A stretch of 37,055 bases of DNA from CAYTEO01 sp964436825 (GTDB lineage: Bacteria; Krumholzibacteriota; Krumholzibacteriia; LZORAL124-64-63): contig CAYTEO010000026.1 in assembly GCA_964436825.1 (NCBI GenBank), positions 1 through 37,055 on the forward strand, written 5' to 3'. The translations under genes and the position numbers were made by a program. Below are positions 1 through 5,870 of this stretch, one piece after another. Under the pieces are notes generated by a model. That model did no database searches. It was not told where the DNA came from and saw only the letters and a program-made list of their open reading frames with translations. Positions within the stretch are counted from its first letter, which is position 1. Each line of letters begins with the position of its first letter.

Positions 1-153
1 CACCCGCCCCAGGGCCGCGGCCACCGCCAGGACGGCCGGCAGCACCGCCAGGGCCGCCACGGGACCGGACGGCATCGCGACGACCAGCAGCCCCTGCAGC
101 AGGACGGCCGCGGTCGCCAGCGGGATGAGGACTCTCTCGCGTCTGGTCGTCAT
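1..153 (-). CDS. N-terminus of a membrane protein (partial, runs off left edge)
   Basis: Only the first 51 codons are present. They start at an ATG at 153 and are open to the window edge. After a short basic start (MTTRRERV) almost every residue is hydrophobic: a segment at about 8-28 and, after 'MPSGP', a second at about 33-48. This fits two membrane helices, or a signal anchor plus one helix. It lies 66 bases downstream of secF on the same strand but behind a terminator-like hairpin, so it may not be in the secDF transcript. I do not recognise the family. A multi-pass protein such as a ComEC-type or permease protein would fit, but nothing specific supports one. Confidence 0.6.
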   Translation of the reverse strand, partial: MTTRRERVLIPLATAAVLLQGLLVVAMPSGPVAALAVLPAVLAVAAALGRV

Positions 154-166
154 GATCTCATGCTGA

Positions 167-190
167 AACGCCCGCCGTGGGGCGGGCGTT
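167..190 (-). terminator. Hairpin terminator after secF
   Basis: A perfect 10-bp inverted repeat (arms AACGCCCGCC and GGCGGGCGTT, 4-base loop) lies 30 bases past the secF stop. On the - strand the stem runs into only a short T stretch (GTTTC), so the U-tract is weak. It may be a partial or Rho-assisted terminator that separates secF from the next gene. Confidence 0.5.
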
Positions 191-219
191 CCCTGTCGCT
201 GCTCTGCTCGCCGCTCCTC

Positions 220-1146
220 TCACATCGCCTTGGCCTTGCGCAGACGCCGCGGATCGACACGGTTCCGCTCGTTCCACCAGACCAGCACGGGGCTGGCGAT
301 GAAGATCGACGAGTAGGTACCGATGATGACGCCGAAGGTCAGGGCGAAGGCGAAGTCGTGGATGACGGGTCCGCCCAGGAAGTAGAGGCTGGCGGCCACG
401 AAGAGCGTCGTCAGCGAGGTGATGATCGTCCGGCTGAGGGTCTCGTTGATGGAGCGGTTGACGACCTCGCGGTAGCTCTCCTTGCGCCGCAGGGCCATGT
501 TCTCCCGGATCCGGTCGAAGACGACGATCGTGTCGTTCAGCGAGTAGCCGATGATCGTCAGGAAGGCCGCGATGATCGTCAGGGAGATCTCCTTGTTCAG
601 CAGGGAGAAGGCTCCCAGGGTGATCGTCACGTCGTGGACCAGGGCGATGATGGCGGCGATCCCGTAGCGGAAGACGAACCGCACGGTGATGTAGAGGACG
701 ATCAGCACCAGGGCCACGACGATCGAGTTGATCGCGGCGGTCTTCAGCTCGCCGCCGATCTTCGGCCCCACCGATTCCTCCCGCCGCATCTCGACCGTGG
801 CGTCGGGCAGGGCTTCGCGCAGGGCCGTCTTCATGGCCTCGGCCACGTCCAGCCCCTCCCTCTCCAGCTTCGGGAAGGTCAGCAGGAACTCGTCGGTGGC
901 CCCGAACTGCTGGATCAGGACCCCCTCGAAGCCGGCCGCCTCCACGGCGGAGCGCACCCGGGCGATCTGCGGCGCCGGGTCGATCCGCACCTGCAGGATC
1001 GTCCCGCCGGTGAAATCGATGCTCAGCCGCGGTCCCCCGTGGACGATCAGGGATCCGATCCCCACCAGGACCAGCAGCAGGGAGATGCCGATCGCGATGT
1101 TCCAGCGGTCGACGAAGCGGTAGTTCTTGTTGGTCAGCAGTTCCAT
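220..1146 (-). CDS. secF: Protein translocase subunit SecF
   Basis: SecF is one half of the SecDF complex, which uses the proton motive force to help pull preproteins through SecYEG into the periplasm. The 308-aa product has the family's usual length. It has an N-terminal helix (about 17-35), the 'DFTGGT' SecF signature at 44-49, a small periplasmic domain (about 50-135), and five further hydrophobic segments. The conserved transmembrane motif 'SLNDTIVVFDRIREN' is at 202-216. The ATG at 1146 follows a GAGAGG ribosome site. The gene sits 45 bases after secD with a strong hairpin between them, so the two are probably co-transcribed. Identification is firm. Confidence 0.97.
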   Translation of the reverse strand: MELLTNKNYRFVDRWNIAIGISLLLVLVGIGSLIVHGGPRLSIDFTGGTILQVRIDPAPQIARVRSAVEAAGFEGVLIQQFGATDEFLLTFPKLEREGLDVAEAMKTALREALPDATVEMRREESVGPKIGGELKTAAINSIVVALVLIVLYITVRFVFRYGIAAIIALVHDVTITLGAFSLLNKEISLTIIAAFLTIIGYSLNDTIVVFDRIRENMALRRKESYREVVNRSINETLSRTIITSLTTLFVAASLYFLGGPVIHDFAFALTFGVIIGTYSSIFIASPVLVWWNERNRVDPRRLRKAKAM

Positions 1147-1158
1147 GTCTTACCTCTC

Positions 1159-1179
1159 GCGGCCGCCGCGGGCGGCCGC
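1159..1179 (-). promoter_or_regulatory. Perfect 9-bp hairpin between secD and secF
   Basis: The arms GCGGCCGCC and GGCGGCCGC flank a 3-base loop, between the secD stop (1192) and the secF ribosome site. No T-run follows on the - strand, so it does not look like a terminator. It could tune the SecD:SecF ratio by partial attenuation, by protecting the upstream mRNA, or by being a processing site. The structure is visible; the role is inferred. Confidence 0.5.
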
Positions 1180-1191
1180 AGGCGCGCGCCC

Positions 1192-2910
1192 CTAGATGCT
1201 CAGCTTCGCGGTGGGGCGGTTGCGGGTCAGCGCTTCCATGATCACCCGGGTCATGACCAGGGCGGTGAACATGCTCGACAGGATGCCGATGCTCAGGGTG
1301 ACGGCGAAGCCGAGGATCGGCCCCGTCCCGAACCAGAGCAGCACGGCCGCCGCGATCAGGGTCGTCACGTTGGCGTCGACGATCGTCCGCGTGGCGTTCT
1401 GGTAGCCGGCGTCGACGGCGGCCCGGGCCGTCTTGCCGTGCCGCAGCTCCTCGCGGATCCGCTCGTTGATCAGCACGTTGGCATCGACGGCCATGCCGAT
1501 CGTCAGGATGATGCCCGCGATGCCCGGCAGGGTCAGCACCAGGCCGAACTGGGCCAGGACCGCCAGCAGGATCAGCATGTTGACGATCAGGGCCAGGTTG
1601 ACGATCAGCCCGGAGAACCGGTAGTAGAACAGCACGAAGATCACCACGAACACCAGGCCGTAGAGACCGGCCCGCATCCCCTGGCGGATCGAGTCCGAGC
1701 CGAGGCTCGGGCCGACGGTCCGCTCCTGCTCGATGTGGACGTCGACGGGCAGGGCGCCGGCCCGCAGCAGCAGGGCCAGGTCCTGGGCCTCGGCGCTGGT
1801 GAACCGGCCGGTGATCCGGGCATGGCCGCCGGGGATCTTCTCCTGGATCGTCGGCGCCGACTTGACCTTGCCGTCCAGGGAGATGGCCATCTGCCGGCCC
1901 ACGTTCTCGGCCGTCAACCGGGCGAACAGGCGCGCCCCCTTGCGGTCCATGGACATGTTGACGATGAAGTTGCCCGGGTGGTCCTGGTCGGGCGCGGAGC
2001 GGGCCGTCGTCAGCCGGTCGCCGGTCAGGCCGGGGCGGCTGCTCAGCAGGAAGAGCGGCCGGCCCATGGTGCCGTTGCCCAGGTCGACCTCGTCCATCCC
2101 GAACTGGAAGGCCATCGAGCGGGGGATGACCCGCGCCTCGGGCGAGGCCAGCATCTGCTGGACCTTCTCCACGTAGGGGGCGGGAACGATCAGCGAGGAG
2201 CCGGTATAGCGCTTCAGGTTCCGGTCGTAGATGACGTAGGAGCTGAACGGGTGCTCCCTGATCTCCTCGGGCGTGGGCGCGAAGCCGTCGTCCGCCTCCG
2301 TCTCCCCCGGCAGGTCGGCCAGGGCCAGGGTGTCGTCGGCACCGGGGACGAGCGACGTGTCGGCGTCGGCGGCCGCCTCCTGGTCCGCCGCGGCCTGGAG
2401 GATGCTGTCGGGCAGGGTCACCCGGAAGGCGTCGTCCAGCTTCTTCAGGACCGACTCGATCTCGTCGTCGGTCCGCACCAGGCGGAACTCGAGCCGCGCC
2501 GTCGAACCGATCAGCTTCTTGGCCCGTTCGACGTCCTGCAGGCCGGGCAGCTGGACGATGATCCGCTTCGTCCCCATGGGCTTGATGTCCGGCTCGCTGA
2601 CACCGAACTGGTCGACGCGGTTGCGCAGGATCTCCACGACCCGGTCCAGGGCGTCCTTGGCCTCGGCGGTCGACATCCCCTCGGTATCGACCTCCAGGAC
2701 GATGTACATGCCGCCGGACAGATCCAGCCCCTTGCGGATCGCCTTGGACTCCCACTTCTCGATCTTGGCCGCCAGTTCGGGATCGGTCAGGGCCTGCTGG
2801 CGCATCTCGTCGGTGACGCGCGACACCCGCCAGGTGGGGTACAGCCCCACGAGGGACAGGAGCACGACGACGATCACGAGCCCGGCCCTGATGTTCAGGG
2901 AACGGTTCAT
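1192..2910 (-). CDS. secD: Protein translocase subunit SecD
   Basis: SecD is the larger subunit of the SecDF translocation motor in the inner membrane. The 572-aa product has an N-terminal helix (about 10-27), 'GLDLSGGMY' at 61-69, a large periplasmic region, and 'GPSLGSDSIRQG' at 400-411 leading into the membrane domain. The key motif 'GMAVDANVLINERIREEL' is at 472-489. Residues of about 173-216 form an Ala/Asp/Glu-rich stretch inside the periplasmic domain that looks like a lineage-specific insertion. The ATG at 2910 is preceded by GAGAGG. No yajC, which often precedes secD, is present. A promoter (3046-3074) and a structured leader lie upstream. Confidence 0.97.
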   Translation of the reverse strand: MNRSLNIRAGLVIVVVLLSLVGLYPTWRVSRVTDEMRQQALTDPELAAKIEKWESKAIRKGLDLSGGMYIVLEVDTEGMSTAEAKDALDRVVEILRNRVDQFGVSEPDIKPMGTKRIIVQLPGLQDVERAKKLIGSTARLEFRLVRTDDEIESVLKKLDDAFRVTLPDSILQAAADQEAAADADTSLVPGADDTLALADLPGETEADDGFAPTPEEIREHPFSSYVIYDRNLKRYTGSSLIVPAPYVEKVQQMLASPEARVIPRSMAFQFGMDEVDLGNGTMGRPLFLLSSRPGLTGDRLTTARSAPDQDHPGNFIVNMSMDRKGARLFARLTAENVGRQMAISLDGKVKSAPTIQEKIPGGHARITGRFTSAEAQDLALLLRAGALPVDVHIEQERTVGPSLGSDSIRQGMRAGLYGLVFVVIFVLFYYRFSGLIVNLALIVNMLILLAVLAQFGLVLTLPGIAGIILTIGMAVDANVLINERIREELRHGKTARAAVDAGYQNATRTIVDANVTTLIAAAVLLWFGTGPILGFAVTLSIGILSSMFTALVMTRVIMEALTRNRPTAKLSI

Positions 2911-2972
2911 GGTACCTCTCCGGTGGGAAGCGCCGACGGGCCACCCGCGCCGTCCGGCGCCGACTCGGACAC

Positions 2973-3031
2973 AAAAAAAGAGCGCTTGAGAGCGTCGAGG
3001 GGCCCCCGCGGGCCCGGCGTCAACGGACGCC
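2973..3031 (-). terminator. Leader hairpins and T-tract upstream of secD
   Basis: Reading the - strand, there is a perfect 6-bp hairpin (GGCGTC / GACGCC, loop CGTT, 3016-3031). Then comes a GGGCCC / GGGCCC stem. Then a 4-bp stem CGCT / AGCG (2983-2994) is followed within four bases by seven T (2973-2979). This resembles an intrinsic terminator. It lies downstream of the good promoter at 3046-3074 and upstream of secD, so it may act as an attenuator as well as ending the deacetylase transcript. Confidence 0.5.
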
Positions 3032-3045
3032 TTCGAGCAACAGAG

Positions 3046-3074
3046 ATGATACTATCCTGGCGTTTTCCGGTCAA
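3046..3074 (-). promoter_or_regulatory. Sigma70-type promoter for secDF
   Basis: On the - strand, TTGACC (3069-3074) and TATCAT (3046-3051) are separated by exactly 17 bases. Each differs from consensus at one position. It overlaps the last codons and the stop of the deacetylase gene and points at secD. The predicted start is near 3039, giving a leader of about 128 bases. Confidence 0.6.
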
Positions 3075-4452
3075 CCCGAGATGTCGCCGCCGCCTCGCGC
3101 AGGGCGATCAGCTCCGAGACGGTGACGAACCGGATCCCCTCCCGCCGGTAGCGGGGCAGCTCCCGTTGCAGGACGGCCAGGGTCTGGGGATAGGGGTGTC
3201 CGATGCCGATGACCGAGCCGGTGCGCCGGGCCACCTCGACGAGGTGGTCCAGCCGGCGCCGGATGCTCTCCTCGTGGGGATCCTTCTGGTCCAGGAAGAG
3301 CCTGTTGCGCAGCAGCGGCAGCCCCGCCGCCGCGGCGACCTCGGCGGCGACGCTCCGGCTGGTCGTCATGCTGTCCAGGAAGAAGAGGCCGCGCTCCCGC
3401 AGGATCGAGACCAGGCGCTCCATCGTCTCGCGGTCGGCCGTGGCGGCGCTGCCCATGTGGTTGTTGACGCCGCTGACCCCCGGCAGTCCCCGCAGGTCGC
3501 GGTCCAGGATGGCGGCGATCTCGTCACGGGACATGCCCACCATGACGGGATCCCGCCCCGGGTTCACCCCGGGATAGCCGACCGGTTCCATGGGCAGGTG
3601 GAGCATGACCTCGCGCCGCCGCCTCGGCAGGACGCGGCCGCGACGGCCCAGGGTCAGGGTGACGGGGCACCCCGCCCGCCGGCGCCGCTCGACCAGGCCG
3701 CCGGCGACCGGTTCGCCGCCCCGGCGGGGGACGGCCAGGTCGGTGGCCTGCAGGGCGAAGTGGCGGCTGTAGGAGAGCCCGGGCAGGATCGACAGGGTCA
3801 GCGGCACGTCCAGCCGCAACAGGCTGCGCGTGACATCGTTGTCGCTGTTGCCCCAGTCGTCGATGACCAGGGCGACGGTGGGCTGGTCCAGGGAGCCGAG
3901 GAGATCCTCCACCGATTCGGCCTCACCCGTCCCCCAGTGGATCCGGGGCAGACCTCCCTCACCGCGGCCGAGGACCAGGGTGTGGGTCGGGTGACCGGGG
4001 ACGCCCACGTCCAGCCGCAGCAGTTCCAGCCCCCTGTAGCCGCGGGGCGCGTGGAGCCGCTCTCCCCAGAGGATCCCGGCCCCCGCCGGGCGCAGGGCGG
4101 CCGCGACCCGCTCCTCCCACTCCCAGAGGGTCAGGCTCGTGTCGACCCGCACCGCGCGGCAGCGGATGAAGGCTCCCGGGGGCGCGACCAGGGGCCAGTC
4201 GGCCTCCTGCTCGCCCCACGAGGACCCGTGGGCGGCAGGAGCCAGGGTGGCGGCCAGGACACTGTCGACGGCGGCCTGGACCGGTTCCCGGTACCGCTGG
4301 ACCCCGTGCTCGAGCAGGAGCGCCCGCGCCGCCGGCGTCCTGCTCCAGTGCAGCAGGCCCAGACCGGCCACGGCGAGCAGGACGGCCGCACCGCCCAGCC
4401 AGAGGGCGAGGCGGCGCCGCGTGAGGCGACGCTGTCGTCGGCGACGTGACAT
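3052..4452 (-). CDS. Divergent polysaccharide deacetylase (DUF610/YibQ type)
   Basis: A 466-aa protein with a very basic N-terminus (about 1-15) and one membrane helix (about 16-34) that would anchor it facing the periplasm. The C-terminal half is a divergent polysaccharide deacetylase domain: 'VALVIDDWG' at 193-201, 'HLPMEP' at 285-290, 'NNHMGS' at 330-335, 'FLDSMTTSRS' at 358-367, 'GHPYPQT' at 418-424. E. coli YibQ and its relatives share this pattern; their substrate is unclear, perhaps peptidoglycan. An Arg-rich stretch at about 241-280 interrupts the domain and looks inserted. The ATG at 4452 is chosen because the frame before it lacks membrane-protein character. No ribosome site precedes it, but a promoter -10 box ends 8 bases upstream, so the mRNA may be leaderless. 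Confidence 0.85.
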   Translation of the reverse strand: MSRRRRQRRLTRRRLALWLGGAAVLLAVAGLGLLHWSRTPAARALLLEHGVQRYREPVQAAVDSVLAATLAPAAHGSSWGEQEADWPLVAPPGAFIRCRAVRVDTSLTLWEWEERVAAALRPAGAGILWGERLHAPRGYRGLELLRLDVGVPGHPTHTLVLGRGEGGLPRIHWGTGEAESVEDLLGSLDQPTVALVIDDWGNSDNDVTRSLLRLDVPLTLSILPGLSYSRHFALQATDLAVPRRGGEPVAGGLVERRRRAGCPVTLTLGRRGRVLPRRRREVMLHLPMEPVGYPGVNPGRDPVMVGMSRDEIAAILDRDLRGLPGVSGVNNHMGSAATADRETMERLVSILRERGLFFLDSMTTSRSVAAEVAAAAGLPLLRNRLFLDQKDPHEESIRRRLDHLVEVARRTGSVIGIGHPYPQTLAVLQRELPRYRREGIRFVTVSELIALREAAATSRVDRKTPG

Positions 4453-4459
4453 GGTGGCC

Positions 4460-4487
4460 ACGATAAGACGCGGCCGCCCGATTGCAA
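4460..4487 (-). promoter_or_regulatory. Promoter of the deacetylase gene
   Basis: TTGCAA (4482-4487) and TATCGT (4460-4465) are spaced by 16 bases on the - strand; each matches consensus at four of six positions. The -10 box ends only 7 bases before the ATG at 4452, so transcription should begin at or next to the start codon. Confidence 0.4.
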
Positions 4488-4506
4488 AGTCCCGGAAACG
4501 CGGAAG

Positions 4507-4529
4507 GGGCGGGCCGCGCCGGCCCGCCC
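4507..4529 (-). terminator. Strong hairpin after the lipoprotein gene
   Basis: A perfect 9-bp stem (GGGCGGGCC / GGCCCGCCC, 5-base loop) lies 24 bases past the lipoprotein stop. It is followed on the - strand by CTTCC and GTTTCC, so the U-tract is poor. Because a promoter follows it, it probably marks the end of the long upstream transcription unit. Confidence 0.5.
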
Positions 4530-4552
4530 GGAGGTTCAGCGGAACGGCAGGA

Positions 4553-5185
4553 TCACTTGCCGCCGCTCTCCAGGTCCTGCTGACCGTAGAGCATCCACCT
4601 CGTGCGGGTCGCACCGGTCCCGTCGTCCACTTCCACGGGAATGACGACGAAGAACTGCGGCGAGCTGATGGTGTACGTTCCGCCGTCGTGTCTCAGGACG
4701 AGGTGGACGTTGAACAGCGCCTTCCAGGCACCAGGACCGGCAAAATAGGGATCGTCCGGCGGCACCGGCTGCCAGGGATCGACCCGGTCGAGGACGTCGA
4801 AGGTGATGTCCGAGATCCCGGGCGCCACCTCGCCGTTGCTGTTGGTGTGGGGCTCCCCGGAGAACATGGCCTGGGCCGACAGCAGCTCGTCCTCGCGCGT
4901 CCAGTAGCCGGTGGGGCCGCCCAGGTCGCTCCCCTCGATGAAGACGAACTTGTAGTCGGGGTGCAGGATCTCGTCGCGGTACGCGTCGATGTCCATCTCG
5001 TCGTAGGCGCGCTGGAAGTTGGCCATCAGCTGGTCCTGGGTGGACGGCCAGGGATAGGGCTCGGCACCGCCACCGCCACCGCCGTCGCCCGTGCTGTCGT
5101 CGGGCGAGAAGATGCAGCCGGGGGCCGCCAGGGCCACCAGGGCCAGCACCAGCATCAGGCTCCAGAGGGATCGTCTGGTGTTCAT
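4553..5185 (-). CDS. Small lipoprotein, probable NTF2-like fold (paralogue 2)
   Basis: A 210-aa predicted lipoprotein. A signal peptide (about 1-23) ends 'LAAPGC' with Cys24 as the lipid site; Ala at -3 is a tolerated variant. A Gly-rich linker follows, then a domain of about 160 residues. The domain has the helical start 'NFQRAYDEMDIDAYRDEIL..DYKFV', then 'WTRE' and several beta-strand-like stretches ending 'RWMLYGQQDLE'. This layout suggests the NTF2/SnoaL-like superfamily. It shares the start pattern, the W-x-R-E motif and the late strand pattern with the neighbouring lipoprotein, so the two look like a tandem duplication. The ATG at 5185 follows GGGGAGG by 6 bases; a TTG two codons upstream is less likely. 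Function unknown. Confidence 0.75.
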   Translation of the reverse strand: MNTRRSLWSLMLVLALVALAAPGCIFSPDDSTGDGGGGGGAEPYPWPSTQDQLMANFQRAYDEMDIDAYRDEILHPDYKFVFIEGSDLGGPTGYWTREDELLSAQAMFSGEPHTNSNGEVAPGISDITFDVLDRVDPWQPVPPDDPYFAGPGAWKALFNVHLVLRHDGGTYTISSPQFFVVIPVEVDDGTGATRTRWMLYGQQDLESGGK

Positions 5186-5215
5186 CGTCAACCTCCCCAG
5201 AGGGATCGATTCCGC

Positions 5216-5233
5216 GACCGGCCGCCGCCGGTC
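5216..5233 (-). repeat. Hairpin between the two lipoprotein genes
   Basis: A perfect 7-bp inverted repeat (GACCGGC / GCCGGTC, 4-base loop) sits in the 97-base gap. No T-run follows on either strand. It may be an mRNA stabiliser or a weak terminator; nothing more can be said. Confidence 0.35.
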
Positions 5234-5282
5234 TCCGTCATGGCTGAACGCTCACGGTGATGTGGGTATCAATGACGGCCTC

Positions 5283-5870
5283 TCAACCACCTCCCGCCAC
5301 GGCGAAGGCGCCACGGCGCTGCCCCAGCGAGGGCAGCTGGGCACCGCTGTCCGGATCCTGCTCGCCCTGCTCGTCGTACCAGCGCGTCAGGACCCAGTAC
5401 GTCCCTTCCAGCCTGAGGTTGAACGTGACGCTCGCGCGATAGGGAACGATCCCGCCGCTCTCGTGGACGTCGATGCGGTAGATGTAGCGCAGCTCCGCCT
5501 CGGTCCCGCTCCAGTCCGTGAAGATCGCCTCCTCGCGCAGGTTCGCGTCGATCCCCTCCACATTATTGAAGAAATCGGTGATGAATGCAATCTCCTTCTC
5601 GCGGTTCCAGCCCGACCAGTCGACCGTCGGGTAGGACGCCTCGGTGTCGCTGTCCGGGACGTAGGTGAAGTCGTCGGCGATCATCCGGTCGTAACCGCCC
5701 GCGTCGGTGTGCTGCAGGGCGGTCTGGAGGTTCTCCAGGACGTTGATGGGATTCGCCTGCGGCAGGTAGTTGATGATCTCCCCCGCCGGCGACTCCGCTT
5801 CCCGCGGCTCGAACAGGCAGCCGCCGAGCAACAGCGAAGCAAGGACCAGGCCAGCACCGAGCCGTCGCAT
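5283..5870 (-). CDS. Small lipoprotein, probable NTF2-like fold (paralogue 1)
   Basis: A 195-aa predicted lipoprotein with signal peptide 1-17 and lipobox 'LLGGC' (Cys18). The mature part has 'NLQTALQHTDAGGYDRMIADDFTYV' spread over about 44-68, then 'WNREKE', and a strand-rich C-terminal half ending 'YWVLTRWYDEQGEQDPD'. This looks like an NTF2-like domain. Equivalent landmarks occur in the next gene downstream, pointing to duplication. The ATG shares its A with the TGA of the barrel gene (TGATG), so translation is probably coupled and the two products may act together at the outer membrane. Function is not known. Confidence 0.78.
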   Translation of the reverse strand: MRRLGAGLVLASLLLGGCLFEPREAESPAGEIINYLPQANPINVLENLQTALQHTDAGGYDRMIADDFTYVPDSDTEASYPTVDWSGWNREKEIAFITDFFNNVEGIDANLREEAIFTDWSGTEAELRYIYRIDVHESGGIVPYRASVTFNLRLEGTYWVLTRWYDEQGEQDPDSGAQLPSLGQRRGAFAVAGGG

